A program made the position numbers and the translations under genes. From Aquabacterium parvum (GTDB taxonomy: Bacteria > Pseudomonadota > Gammaproteobacteria > Burkholderiales > Burkholderiaceae_C), in assembly GCF_001447195.1 (NCBI RefSeq), contig NZ_LFRI01000341.1, positions 434,001 through 498,000 on the forward strand: 64,000 nt of DNA, in the 5' to 3' direction. The stretch's first letter is position 1. Each line of letters begins with the position of its first letter. Below the pieces are notes generated by a model, which did no database searches, was not told where the DNA came from, and worked only from the letters and a program-made list of their open reading frames with translations. Below, piece by piece: positions 36,129-45,666 of the stretch.

Positions 36129-37423
36129 TGAGCCTGGTCGAAACCCTGCAACGCACCTGGGGCCACACGGACGACCCCTTCCTGGTGTCCGAAACCAGCG
36201 CCTTGCGCTTCGCCGACCTGGCGGCGCAGGACACGTCCGACCTCGCCAGCGTCCGCTCGGGTGACGTGGTGGCCCTGATCGGCGACTTCGAGCCCCGCTC
36301 CATCTCGCGCCTGCTGACGCTGTTCGATCGCGGCTGCATCGTCGTGCCGCTGACCGAGGACACGGCCCACGACCACGCCTACTTCTTCGACGCCGCCCTG
36401 GTGGACGTGGTCGTTCAAGGCGACGGCGTGAGCCGCCGCGCCCACGGTCAAACACACCCCTTCATCGAGCAGCTGCGCGCCGCCGGCCACCCGGGCCTGG
36501 TGCTGTTCTCCAGTGGCACCACCGGCCGCCCCAAGGCCATCCTGCACGACTTCACGCACTTCCTCAAACGCTTCAACGAGCCCCGGCCCACGCTCAAGAC
36601 GCTGAACTTCCTGCTCTTCGACCACATCGGCGGGCTCAACACCCTGCTGCACACGCTGTTCAACCGCGGCACCGTGGTGGCCGCCACCGACCGCAGCATC
36701 GAATCGGTGCTGCGCGCCTGCCGCACCTTCGATGTCGAGTTGCTGCCCACCACGCCCACCTTCCTGCGCATGATGCTCATGAGCGGTGCGGTGCCCGACC
36801 AGGTGCCGCCCAGCCTGAAGGTCATCACCTACGGCACCGAGAAGATGGACCAGCCCACGCTGGACGCCCTGTGCCGCCTGCTTCCCCAGGTCGACTTCCG
36901 CCAGACCTTCGGCATGAGCGAGCTGGGCATCCTGCGCGTGAAGTCCCGCGCCCGCGACAGCCTGTTCATGAAGGTCGGCGGCGAAGGCGTCGAGACGCGC
37001 GTGGACGACCAGGTGCTCAAGATCCGTTCGCAGACCCGCATGCTCGGCTACCTCAATGCCGACTCGCCCTTCGACGACGAGGGCTGGTACAACACCAAGG
37101 ACGTGGTCGAGCAGGACGACGGCTGGTTCCGCGTCAACGGGCGCGTCTCCGACGTCATCAACGTGGGCGGGCTCAAGTTCATGGCCGCCGACGTCGAGCG
37201 CGTCGCGCTGGAGCACCCCGACGTCAGCCTGGCCAAGGCCGTGCCACGCAGCAACCCCATCACCGGCCAGCATGTCGAGATGACGGTGCAAACCAAGGAT
37301 GGCGCCACGCTGGAGCGCGACGCCCTCATGCAGCACCTCACCGAACGCCTGCCCCGCCACATGGTGCCGCGCCGCATCACCCTGGGCTCGGTCGCCGTGG
37401 GCCACCGATTCAAGAAGGCATGA
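36128..37423 (+). CDS. AMP-dependent acyl ligase (ANL superfamily)
   Basis: A 431-residue adenylate-forming enzyme. P-loop-like motif A3 is VLFSSGTTGRPKA (about residues 127-139), followed by the FGMSELG motif, DEGWYNTKDVVEQDDGWFRVNGR with the hinge Asp/Arg, and the C-terminal lysine region GHRFKK. It is shorter than typical ~500-residue acyl-CoA ligases because the N-terminal half is compact. It likely loads a carboxylic acid onto the neighbouring ACP (or CoA). The start overlaps the SDR stop, and the stop overlaps the GNAT start (37420). Confidence 0.85.
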   Translation: MSLVETLQRTWGHTDDPFLVSETSALRFADLAAQDTSDLASVRSGDVVALIGDFEPRSISRLLTLFDRGCIVVPLTEDTAHDHAYFFDAALVDVVVQGDGVSRRAHGQTHPFIEQLRAAGHPGLVLFSSGTTGRPKAILHDFTHFLKRFNEPRPTLKTLNFLLFDHIGGLNTLLHTLFNRGTVVAATDRSIESVLRACRTFDVELLPTTPTFLRMMLMSGAVPDQVPPSLKVITYGTEKMDQPTLDALCRLLPQVDFRQTFGMSELGILRVKSRARDSLFMKVGGEGVETRVDDQVLKIRSQTRMLGYLNADSPFDDEGWYNTKDVVEQDDGWFRVNGRVSDVINVGGLKFMAADVERVALEHPDVSLAKAVPRSNPITGQHVEMTVQTKDGATLERDALMQHLTERLPRHMVPRRITLGSVAVGHRFKKA

Positions 37424-38100
37424 AGCCAGACGCCGCCACCCGCCTGGCGCGCATCCGCGCCCTCAAGGCCGACACGCTGGAGCAAGCCCGCTCCCTGCGC
37501 ATCCCCATCGAGGCCGATGGCGCGGTCATCGGCTCCCTGGTGCCGATCGGCCCCTGGATCCTGGATGACGCCCACCACATCGGGCTGATCTGCCAATGGC
37601 GCCAGGCGGCCATGAAGATGTTCATGGCCCAGTTCGACTCCACGCCCGAACGCACCCTCCGCTACCTCGAACAGCGCTCCGTGGGCGAGCCGGACCGCAT
37701 CCTGTTTTTCATCCACGACGCCGATGACCGCTGCGTGGGTCACGGCGGCTTCTCCGGCATCGGAGACGAAACCGCCGAACTCGACAACCTCATGCGCGGC
37801 GTGGGTGGCGGGCACCCGACCTTGATCCAGCACGCCGAACGCACCTTGCTGGCCTGGTTGTTCAGCGCCATGGGCTCGGCCGAAATCACCGCTCGCGTGC
37901 TGTCCTACAACTGGCTGGTCATCGAATTGCACGAGCGCCTGGGTTTCAGGCGGCGCGCCAGCCTGCCACTCAAAAAGACCGCCCTGGACGACGGCCTGAC
38001 GCTGCTGGAGCCCTGCCCCCCCGAGCAGGCCAATGTGCGGCACACCTGCATCGAGCTGATCCTGAGCCCGGCCGACTTCGCCGCAGCCACTACACTTTGA
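37420..38100 (+). CDS. GNAT-family N-acyltransferase
   Basis: A 226-residue protein with a GNAT core: RILFFIHDADDRCVGHGGFSG, the strand ELDNLMRG, then ERTLLAWLFSAMGSAEITARVLSYNWLVIELHERLGFRRR with the typical final NxxxIxLxxxxGF-like pattern. Last of four coupled genes, it is the best candidate to move the ACP-bound acyl group to an amino sugar. Acetyl transfer from CoA is the simpler alternative. A 62-base gap leads to the next transferase. Confidence 0.8.
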   Translation: MKPDAATRLARIRALKADTLEQARSLRIPIEADGAVIGSLVPIGPWILDDAHHIGLICQWRQAAMKMFMAQFDSTPERTLRYLEQRSVGEPDRILFFIHDADDRCVGHGGFSGIGDETAELDNLMRGVGGGHPTLIQHAERTLLAWLFSAMGSAEITARVLSYNWLVIELHERLGFRRRASLPLKKTALDDGLTLLEPCPPEQANVRHTCIELILSPADFAAATTL

Positions 38101-38161
38101 GCCTCCGAAAGACAGGCCAAGGCACCGGCGAGCCACAGGCCGATCAGCAAAGGCGCCTTCC

Positions 38162-39568
38162 TTGACCACGATCTTTGTCGACCTCACCGACGTGATGCTG
38201 TTCCTGAGGCGGGGCGGCACGCTGACCGGCATCCAGCGGGTGGAGATCAACGCCCTGTGGGAAATCATGCGCCTGCCCCGGCGCCTGCCCTTCAAGGGCC
38301 TGGTGGCGGAGCCAAACGGCAGCTGCCACGCCTTCGAGTTGGACTTCCTGGCCGAGCAATCGCAGTTCGACCCCGAAGATTTCCACCGCCGAGGCTGCCA
38401 GGACATCAGCGAGCGCTCGCCCAACGAAATCCGGCTCAAGCAACGCCTGGCCGCCCACCCGGGTCCAGGTACCTGGCGGCGCATCCAGCGCCAACTGATC
38501 AAAGCCGGCACCCTGCTGCAGGCCCGGCTGAACCCGGCCCCCCTGATCGATCAAGGCCTGCTGCGCGCCCCCGCCAGCCACCCCAGCCAGCAAGGTGTGC
38601 AACGCGACATCGCGCTGCAAGCCTCGGACGTCTACGTCTGCCTGGGCACCGCCTGGAACCGCGAGTGGTCCACCGACATCGCCGAGCGGCACGCATCGCG
38701 CGGTGGCAAGGTCGTGCAGATGATCCACGACCTGGTGCCCGTGCTGCGCACCGACCTGCACGAGGGCAGCGTCAACAGCGCCTTCGGCCGCTGGCTCGAG
38801 AAGATGGCGCGCTGCACCACGCAGTTCGTGTGCGTGTCGCAAAACACCGCCCGAGACCTCGCCGGCTACCTGCAAGAGCGCGGGCGACAGCCCCCCATCG
38901 AGGTCACCGCCCTGGCCCATGAGTTCAAAGGCCAGCCCCGGGGTGCCCGCCCCCCGCTGCCCGCCAACGCCCGCCCCGCCCTGCGCCAGCTCGATGGCCA
39001 GCCCTTCGTCATCTGCGTGGGCTCGGTCGAAGGGCGCAAAAACGGCGCCAGGCTGATCGACGCATGGGTGGCTGCCCTGGACCAAACCGGTCGCCGCGAC
39101 GTCACCCTGGTGTTCTCCGGGCGCCCGGGCTGGCTGGCGGAGGCTTTCTCGGCCGCGCTGGCCCGCGCCACCGAGCGCGGCGTGCGCATCCTGGTGATCG
39201 AAGGCTGCAGCGACGACGACCTGGCCTGGCTCTACAGTCACGCCCTGTTCAGCGCCTACCCCAGCCTGTACGAAGGCTGGGGCCTGCCCGTGGGCGAGAG
39301 CCTTTGGTTCGGCACGCCCTGCCTGGCATCGAACGCCACCTCCATCCCCGAAGTGGGCGGGGACCTGGCTCGTTACTACTCCCCGCTCGATCCGGGCGAA
39401 ATGACCGCCTCGCTGGTCTGGGCCCTGACCCAAACCGCCGAGCTCGACGCCAACCGCCAGGCCATCGGCCAGGCGCCTCTGAGGGCCTGGCGCGACCACG
39501 GCCGCGATCTGCTCCAAGCCTGCGAAGACCACGCCCTGGGCACCGCGCCAGCATCGCAAGCCGCCTGA
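38162..39568 (+). CDS. GT4-family glycosyltransferase with extended N-terminus
   Basis: A 468-residue transferase. The start is TTG (38162), preceded by AAAGG eight bases upstream. N-terminal half: TIFVDLTDVMLFLRRGGTLTGIQRVEINAL, a motif common in large GT4 proteins that begin with a GIQRV stretch. C-terminal half: CVGSVEGRKNG, SAYPSLYEGWGLPVGESLWFGTPCLASNATSIPEVGGD, the donor site with EGWGLPVGE. It sits between the ACP module and pilB; it could act on the same acylated sugar. Confidence 0.86.
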   Translation: MTTIFVDLTDVMLFLRRGGTLTGIQRVEINALWEIMRLPRRLPFKGLVAEPNGSCHAFELDFLAEQSQFDPEDFHRRGCQDISERSPNEIRLKQRLAAHPGPGTWRRIQRQLIKAGTLLQARLNPAPLIDQGLLRAPASHPSQQGVQRDIALQASDVYVCLGTAWNREWSTDIAERHASRGGKVVQMIHDLVPVLRTDLHEGSVNSAFGRWLEKMARCTTQFVCVSQNTARDLAGYLQERGRQPPIEVTALAHEFKGQPRGARPPLPANARPALRQLDGQPFVICVGSVEGRKNGARLIDAWVAALDQTGRRDVTLVFSGRPGWLAEAFSAALARATERGVRILVIEGCSDDDLAWLYSHALFSAYPSLYEGWGLPVGESLWFGTPCLASNATSIPEVGGDLARYYSPLDPGEMTASLVWALTQTAELDANRQAIGQAPLRAWRDHGRDLLQACEDHALGTAPASQAA

Positions 39569-39680
39569 TTGAGCAGCCTTCCACGGTTTCCACCCGCTTT
39601 CACCTGCCGGTATCCGTGGCAACATCGGGATCGCAGCAAACCCCGGGCGCCCTGCGCCCGTCACCCAAGCATTCCCCGCC

Positions 39681-41408
39681 ATGGCAGCAGAGTCCACCCT
39701 GGCCGACTCGCCCGGCACCCTCTCCGGTGTCGCGCGCGTGCTGGTCAACGCCGGCAAGCTCGACGCGAAGTCCGCTGAAACCCTGACGCGCACCGCCCGC
39801 GAGCAAAAGCGCAGCTTCGTCAGCACCCTGGTGGCGGCCGGTCGCATCCAACCCGCCGACCTGGCGCACACGCTGTCACAGGCGCTGGCCGTGCCCCTGC
39901 TCGACCTCAACGCGATCGACACGCAGCGCCTGCCCAAGGGCGTGATCGACAACAAGTTGTCGTCTCAGTACCAGGTGATGGTGCTGTCCAAGCGAGGCAA
40001 CCGCCTGTTCGTGGCCGGCGCCGACCCGACCGACCAAGAAGCCATCGAGCGCATCAAGTTCGCCACCCAGCTCACGCCCGAGTGGGTCATCGTCGAGCAC
40101 GACAAACTGGCCAAGCTGCTCGAAGGCCTGACCGCCAGCGCCGAAGACCAGCTCAACGCCATCGCCTCGTCCGACTTCGAGTTCGACGTCACCGAAGACA
40201 CCGGCACCTCGAGCCAGGAAGCCGACGCCGCCGCCACCGACGTCGAAGACGCCCCCGTGGTGCGCTTCCTGCAAAAGATGCTGATCGACGCCATCAACGC
40301 GCGAGCATCCGACCTGCACTTCGAGCCCTACGAGTACAACTACCGCGTGCGCTTCCGCGTGGACGGCGAGCTGCGCGAAGTCACCCAGCCGCCCGTGGCC
40401 ATCAAGGACAAGCTGGCCTCGCGCATCAAGGTGATCTCCAAGCTGGACATCGCCGAAAAACGCGTGCCGCAGGACGGCCGCATGAAGCTCAAGTTCGGCA
40501 ACAAGGCCATCGACTTCCGCGTCAGCACCCTGCCGACGCTGTTCGGCGAGAAGATCGTGATCCGGATCCTCGACCCGTCCTCGGCCAAGCTGGGCATCGA
40601 CGCCCTGGGCTACGAGCAGATCGAAAAAGACCGCCTGATGAACGCCATCGTGCGGCCGTACGGCATGGTGCTGGTCACGGGCCCCACGGGCTCGGGCAAA
40701 ACCGTCTCGCTCTACACCTGCCTGAACATCCTGAACCAGCCCGGCGTCAACATCTCGACCGTGGAAGACCCGGCCGAAATCAACCTTCCCGGCATCAACC
40801 AGGTCAACGTGAACGACCGGGCGGGCATGAACTTCTCGGTGGCGCTCAAGGCCTTCCTGCGCCAGGACCCGGACGTGATCATGGTCGGCGAAATCCGCGA
40901 CCTGGAGACCGCCGACATCGCCATCAAGGCCGCCCAGACCGGCCACATGGTGATGTCCACCCTGCACACCAACGACGCGCCCACCACCCTGACCCGCCTG
41001 ATGAACATGGGCGTGGCGCCGTTCAACATCGCCTCCTCGGTCATCCTGATCACGGCCCAGCGCCTGGCGCGCAAGCTGTGCGACACCTGCAAGGCCCCTG
41101 CCGATTACCCGCGCGAGGCCATGCTCAAGGCCGGCTTCAAGGAAGCCGACCTGGACGGCACCTGGAAGCCCTACAAGGCGATTGGCTGTTCGGCTTGTAA
41201 CAACGGTTACAAAGGTCGCGTCGGCATTTACCAGGTCATGCCCATCAGTGAGGAAATCCAACGAATCATCCTCAGTCAGGGGACAGCGATGGATATTGCT
41301 GAGCAAGCCAAGCGGGAAGGCGTGCGAGACTTGCGCGAATCCGGGCTCGTGAAGGTCAAGGCAGGCCTGACCTCGCTCGAAGAGGTCATCTCGGTGACCA
41401 ACGAATGA
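39681..41408 (+). CDS. pilB: Type IV pilus extension ATPase
   Basis: A 575-residue secretion ATPase. An N-terminal MshEN-like domain (residues 10-150) is followed by the core with Walker A GPTGSGKT, Asp box VEDPAEINLPGINQV, Walker B RQDPDVIMVGEIRD and His box STLHTNDAP. The zinc-binding set CDTC ... CSAC is near the C-terminus. It powers pilin polymerisation at the inner membrane. It is first of pilB-pilC-pilD. Confidence 0.97.
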   Translation: MAAESTLADSPGTLSGVARVLVNAGKLDAKSAETLTRTAREQKRSFVSTLVAAGRIQPADLAHTLSQALAVPLLDLNAIDTQRLPKGVIDNKLSSQYQVMVLSKRGNRLFVAGADPTDQEAIERIKFATQLTPEWVIVEHDKLAKLLEGLTASAEDQLNAIASSDFEFDVTEDTGTSSQEADAAATDVEDAPVVRFLQKMLIDAINARASDLHFEPYEYNYRVRFRVDGELREVTQPPVAIKDKLASRIKVISKLDIAEKRVPQDGRMKLKFGNKAIDFRVSTLPTLFGEKIVIRILDPSSAKLGIDALGYEQIEKDRLMNAIVRPYGMVLVTGPTGSGKTVSLYTCLNILNQPGVNISTVEDPAEINLPGINQVNVNDRAGMNFSVALKAFLRQDPDVIMVGEIRDLETADIAIKAAQTGHMVMSTLHTNDAPTTLTRLMNMGVAPFNIASSVILITAQRLARKLCDTCKAPADYPREAMLKAGFKEADLDGTWKPYKAIGCSACNNGYKGRVGIYQVMPISEEIQRIILSQGTAMDIAEQAKREGVRDLRESGLVKVKAGLTSLEEVISVTNE

Positions 41409-41478
41409 GCCAACGCATCAGCGCCCCCCACGCCCCTTAAGTCAGCCCACCAGCCGACATCAGTCACGGAGTTCCGAC

Positions 41479-42702
41479 ATGGCCACGGCAGCAGCCAAGA
41501 AATCGCAGGTCCAGGAAACCATCTACGAATGGGAAGGCAAGGACCGCCAGGGCAAGATCGTCCGGGGCGAGATGCGCGCGGGCGGCGAAGCCATGGTGGG
41601 CGCCACGCTGCGCCGCCAGGGCATCCTGGTGCAGAAGGTCAAGAAGCGCCGCATGGGTGGCGGCGGCAGCATCAAGCCGAAAGACATCGCCATCTTCACG
41701 CGCCAGCTGGCCACCATGATGAAGGCCGGCGTGCCCCTGCTGCAATCCTTCGACATCGTCGCTCGCGGCAGCACCAACCCCAAGGTCACCAAGCTGCTCA
41801 ACGACATCCGCGGCGACGTTGAAACCGGCACCAGCCTGTCTCAGGCCTTCCGCAAGCACCCGATGTACTTCGACGCCCTGTACTGCAACCTGGTGGAAGC
41901 CGGTGAAGCAGCGGGCATCCTGGAGACCCTGCTCGATCGCCTGGCGCTCTACCAGGAAAAGACGATCGCCATCAAGCAGAAGATCAAGTCGGCCCTGACC
42001 TACCCGATCGCCGTGCTGGTCGTGGCCTTCATCGTCGTCTCGGTGATCATGATTTTCGTGATCCCGGCCTTCAAGGAGGTCTTCACCTCTTTCGGCGCCG
42101 ACCTGCCGGCCCCCACGCTGTTCGTGATGGCCATGTCCGAGATCTTCGTGAAGTACTGGTGGGCCATCTTCGGGGCCATCGGGGGTGGCATCTACTTCTT
42201 CCTTCAGACCTGGAAGCGCTCCGAAGCCATGCAAAAGCGCATGGACCGCCTGCTGCTGAAAATGCCCGTCTTCGGTGACCTGCTCTTCAAGTCGGCCACC
42301 GCGCGCTGGACGCGCACACTCTCGACCATGTTCGCCGCGGGCGTGCCCTTGGTCGAGGCGCTCGACTCGGTGGGCGGCGCCGCCGGCAACGCCGTTTTCG
42401 CCGAAGCCACCGAGCAGATCCAGAAAGACGTCTCCACCGGCACCAGCCTGACCAACGCCATGCAGGCGGCGAACCTGTTCCCGAACATGGTGCTGCAGAT
42501 GTCGGCCATCGGCGAAGAGTCCGGCTCGCTCGACCAGATGCTGGGCAAGGCCGCCGACTTCTACGAAGCGGAAGTCGACGAGGCCGTCAAGGCGCTGTCC
42601 AGCCTGATGGAGCCTTTCATCATCGTGATCCTGGGCACCATCATCGGCGGCATCGTCGTCTCGATGTACCTGCCGATCTTCAAGCTGGGTCAGGTGGTCT
42701 GA
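41479..42702 (+). CDS. pilC: Type IV pilus inner-membrane platform protein
   Basis: A 407-residue protein with two T2SSF domains (about residues 70-195 and 275-400): FTRQLATMMKAGVPLLQSFDIVARG and the related WTRTLSTMFAAGVPLVEALDSVGG. Three hydrophobic segments are seen (about 170-195, 215-240 and the C-terminal PFIIVILGTIIGGIVVSMYLP). It links PilB to the pilus base. 70 bases separate it from pilB. Confidence 0.96.
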   Translation: MATAAAKKSQVQETIYEWEGKDRQGKIVRGEMRAGGEAMVGATLRRQGILVQKVKKRRMGGGGSIKPKDIAIFTRQLATMMKAGVPLLQSFDIVARGSTNPKVTKLLNDIRGDVETGTSLSQAFRKHPMYFDALYCNLVEAGEAAGILETLLDRLALYQEKTIAIKQKIKSALTYPIAVLVVAFIVVSVIMIFVIPAFKEVFTSFGADLPAPTLFVMAMSEIFVKYWWAIFGAIGGGIYFFLQTWKRSEAMQKRMDRLLLKMPVFGDLLFKSATARWTRTLSTMFAAGVPLVEALDSVGGAAGNAVFAEATEQIQKDVSTGTSLTNAMQAANLFPNMVLQMSAIGEESGSLDQMLGKAADFYEAEVDEAVKALSSLMEPFIIVILGTIIGGIVVSMYLPIFKLGQVV

Positions 42703-42728
42703 CGTCGCTCGCCCCCGTTTTGCCCCCG

Positions 42729-43604
42729 ATGTCGTCTGACGCCTTCTGGCCGGTTTTCACCGGCTTCATCCTCACGCCCTGGGGCCTGGCTGTGCTGGGC
42801 CTGTGCGTGGGCAGCTTCCTGAACGTGGTCATCCACCGCCTGCCCAAGATGCTGGAGCAGCAGTGGAAGCTGGACGCCGCGTACACACTGGGCCAAGAGG
42901 TCAAAGAGCCGGAGCCAGCCGAGGCACTCACGCTGTCCAAGCCGGCCTCGCGTTGCCCCGCCTGCGGACACCAGATCCGCTGGTGGGAGAACATCCCAGT
43001 GGTGAGCTGGCTGGTGCTGCGCGGCAAATGTTCCGCCTGCGGCACCGGCATCTCGGTGCGCTACCCCCTCATCGAGTTGCTGACGGCCGCCCTGTTCGCC
43101 GCTTGCGGCCTGCAGTTCGGCGCGCAACCCACCACCTTGCTGTGGTGCGGCTTCGTGGCCGTGCTGGTGGCTGCCTCGACCATCGACTGGGACACCACCT
43201 TGCTGCCCGACGACCTGACGCTGCCCCTGCTGTGGGCTGGTCTCGTGGTTTCGGCGCTGGGCTGGAACCTGCCCTTGATTGACGCCCTTTGGGGCGCGGT
43301 GGCGGGCTACCTCTCGCTGTGGAGCGTGTACTGGTTCTTCAAGCTGGCCACCGGCAAGGAGGGCATGGGTTACGGCGACTTCAAGCTGCTGGCCGCGCTG
43401 GGCGCCTGGCTGGGCTGGCCCATGATCCTGCCCATCATCCTGGGCTCTTCGGTCATCGGCGCGCTGGTGGGCATCGGCATGAAGGTCTCGGGCAAGCTGC
43501 GCGAAGGCGTTTACGTGCCTTTCGGGCCCTTCCTGGCCGGTGCCGGCCTGGTGGTCGCCCTGGCCGGCTCACCCAGGGTGCTGGGTTGGTTGGGCTGGGC
43601 CTGA
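42729..43604 (+). CDS. pilD: Prepilin peptidase/N-methyltransferase
   Basis: A 291-residue polytopic aspartic protease. The N-terminal cytoplasmic loop has the two CxxC pairs CPACG and CSACG; the catalytic aspartates are in [12 protein letters not shown] and [16 protein letters not shown]. It cleaves and methylates prepilins. ATG 42729 is chosen over TTG 42720. It lies 8 bases upstream of coaE, the standard betaproteobacterial order. Confidence 0.96.
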   Translation: MSSDAFWPVFTGFILTPWGLAVLGLCVGSFLNVVIHRLPKMLEQQWKLDAAYTLGQEVKEPEPAEALTLSKPASRCPACGHQIRWWENIPVVSWLVLRGKCSACGTGISVRYPLIELLTAALFAACGLQFGAQPTTLLWCGFVAVLVAASTIDWDTTLLPDDLTLPLLWAGLVVSALGWNLPLIDALWGAVAGYLSLWSVYWFFKLATGKEGMGYGDFKLLAALGAWLGWPMILPIILGSSVIGALVGIGMKVSGKLREGVYVPFGPFLAGAGLVVALAGSPRVLGWLGWA

Positions 43605-43612
43605 GGCCCGCC

Positions 43613-44263
43613 ATGCCCAGCCAACACCCACCCAGCAGCTCTCGACACCCGCATGGCCAGGGCCTGGTCATCGGTCTGACAGGGGGCATCGGCAGCGGCA
43701 AGTCCACCGTCAGCCAGATGCTGACGGACCTGGGCGCGCACCTGGTGGACACCGACGCCATCTCTCGATCGCTGACCGCGCCCGGCGGCGCCGCCATCCC
43801 GCACATCGCCGAGCACTTCGGCGAGCACCTGATCGATGCCCAAGGCGCGATGGACCGCGCCCGCATGCGCGAGCTGGCCTTCGCCGACCCGGCCGCGCTG
43901 GCCCGCCTCGAAGGCATCCTGCACCCGCTGATCGGCCAGCAGGCCGACGCACACGCCCGCATTGCAGCGCCCGGACAACACATCGTCTACGACGTGCCCC
44001 TGATGGCCGAGTCGGGGCGGCGCTGGCGCGACAAGGTCGACCACATCCTGGTCATCGACACCGAACCCGAGACCCAGATCGCCCGCGTGATGGTGCGCTC
44101 CGGTTGGCCGCGCGAGGCGGTTGAAGCCGTGCTCGCCAAGCAGGCCACGCGCGAAATGCGGCGCGCCATCGCCGACCACGTCATCCTCAACGAGGGCCTG
44201 AGCCTGGAAGAACTTCGCGACGAGGTCGGCAAGCTCTGGCGCTTGTGGAACAATGGCAGCTGA
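43613..44263 (+). CDS. coaE: Dephospho-CoA kinase
   Basis: A 216-residue P-loop kinase with [13 protein letters not shown] near residue 19, [14 protein letters not shown], and [13 protein letters not shown]. It phosphorylates dephospho-CoA, the last step of coenzyme A synthesis. It starts 8 bases after pilD and is followed by zapD. Confidence 0.96.
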   Translation: MPSQHPPSSSRHPHGQGLVIGLTGGIGSGKSTVSQMLTDLGAHLVDTDAISRSLTAPGGAAIPHIAEHFGEHLIDAQGAMDRARMRELAFADPAALARLEGILHPLIGQQADAHARIAAPGQHIVYDVPLMAESGRRWRDKVDHILVIDTEPETQIARVMVRSGWPREAVEAVLAKQATREMRRAIADHVILNEGLSLEELRDEVGKLWRLWNNGS

Positions 44264-44290
44264 CCCGGCTTGCAGGTTTCAGGTGGCGCG

Positions 44291-45049
44291 TTGATCCTCT
44301 ACGAATACCCCTTCGGCGAAAGCATCCGCACGACGTTGCGGCTCGAGCACCTTTTCGACCGCCTCGGGGTGTTGATCTGGCGGCAAGACCCCGTCGATCA
44401 CCACTTCGCGCTGGCCACCATCTTCGAGATCATGGACGTGGCCGCCCGCGCCGACTTGAAGAGCGACCTGCTGCGCGACCTCGATCGCCACAAGCAGCAG
44501 CTCATGGCCTACCGCGGCAACCCCGCCATCCAGGAAGCCGCGCTCGACGAAGTGCTGGCCCGCATCGAGCGCATCCACCACGCGCTCAACCAGGTGCCCG
44601 GCAAGGCCGGTCAGGCGCTGGCCGCCAACGACTGGCTCATGGGCATCCGCAGCCGCATCAGCATCCCCGGCGGCACCTGCGAGTTCGACCTGCCCTCGTA
44701 CTACGCCTGGCAACACGAGCCAGCCGCCAAACGCCAGGAAGACCTGCAGCAGTGGGCCGGCACGCTGGCGCCCTTCGCCGAGGCCGTTCGCCTGGTGCTG
44801 GGCCTGCAACGCGATGGCGGCCACCCGCACATGGTTGCCGCGCCTTGCGGGCAGTACCAGCAAAACCTGAAAGACTCTCGCAGCTTCCACCTGCTGCGCC
44901 TGCGCATCGACCCGGCGCTGGGCCTGGTTCCCGAGATCAGCGCCAACCGCCTGATGGTGTCCATCCGCCTGATGCGTCCCGACGCCGACGGCAAGCTCAA
45001 GATCGCCTCAGACACGGACGCGAGCTTCGAGTTGACGCTTTGCGCCTGA
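44291..45049 (+). CDS. zapD: Cell division protein ZapD (Z-ring associated)
   Basis: A 252-residue DUF1342 protein beginning ILYEYPFGESIRTTLRLEHLF, the family N-terminus. ZapD cross-links FtsZ filaments at midcell. The start is taken as TTG 44291, which gives the usual beginning and has AGGTGG just upstream; TTG 44270 is in frame but adds seven odd residues. It sits in the conserved pilD-coaE-zapD-yacG order. Confidence 0.94.
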   Translation: MILYEYPFGESIRTTLRLEHLFDRLGVLIWRQDPVDHHFALATIFEIMDVAARADLKSDLLRDLDRHKQQLMAYRGNPAIQEAALDEVLARIERIHHALNQVPGKAGQALAANDWLMGIRSRISIPGGTCEFDLPSYYAWQHEPAAKRQEDLQQWAGTLAPFAEAVRLVLGLQRDGGHPHMVAAPCGQYQQNLKDSRSFHLLRLRIDPALGLVPEISANRLMVSIRLMRPDADGKLKIASDTDASFELTLCA

Positions 45050-45114
45050 GTCACGCGGACCTAGCCCAGGATTTCGCCCGTTCCCTACCGACTTTCTGCC
45101 CGCGAGCCCTCGCC

Positions 45115-45336
45115 GTGCCCACCCCGCCCAAGCATCCCAACGAAGGCGCCGCAAGCGCCGGCCCCCAGGTGCGTTGCCCATCCTGCGGCGTCACGCACGT
45201 CTACAGCACCGACAACCCGTATCGCCCGTTCTGCAGCAAAGGCTGCAAAGCCATCGACCTGGGCGCCTGGGCATCGGAACATTACCGGGTGGAGGCCAAG
45301 CCCACCACCGAAGACCTGCTGGACGCCCCCGACTGA
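45115..45336 (+). CDS. yacG: DNA gyrase inhibitor YacG, zinc-binding
   Basis: A 73-residue protein with the treble-clef set CPSCG and CSKGCKAIDLGAWASE, as in YacG, which binds GyrB. The GTG start at 45115 fits the family length. An Ala/Pro-rich lead of about 17 residues precedes the zinc finger. Confidence 0.93.
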   Translation: MPTPPKHPNEGAASAGPQVRCPSCGVTHVYSTDNPYRPFCSKGCKAIDLGAWASEHYRVEAKPTTEDLLDAPD

Positions 45337-45486
45337 TCACCTGCCTTGCCCCCTCGGCGGCCAGCCGAACGCCGACACCTTGGCGTCAGACGCCGTTTTG
45401 ACGCCTCGGCTGCCCTTTTGACGCCATCGCACCCCGGCCCTGGCCGGCCTTGGCCCCAGAATCCACCCCCGTTTTTGGAAGAATTC

Positions 45487-45651
45487 ATGAAGACCTACCA
45501 GTGTGTTGTGTGCGGCTACGTTTACGACGAAGCCAAAGGTGCCCCCGAAGACGGCATCGCCCCCGGAACCAAATGGGAAGACGTGCCCGCCGACTGGGAA
45601 TGCCCGGACTGTGGCGTCGGCAAGTCCGACTTCGAAATGATCGAGATCTGA
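45487..45651 (+). CDS. Rubredoxin
   Basis: A 54-residue rubredoxin with both iron-binding pairs, [13 protein letters not shown] and [12 protein letters not shown]. It is a one-iron electron carrier. The gene for its likely reductase starts 15 bases downstream. The 150 bases before it hold repeated TTTTGACGCC units (near 45402 and 45416) but no other gene. Confidence 0.97.
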   Translation: MKTYQCVVCGYVYDEAKGAPEDGIAPGTKWEDVPADWECPDCGVGKSDFEMIEI

Positions 45652-45666
45652 TTGGGAGCAGCGGGC

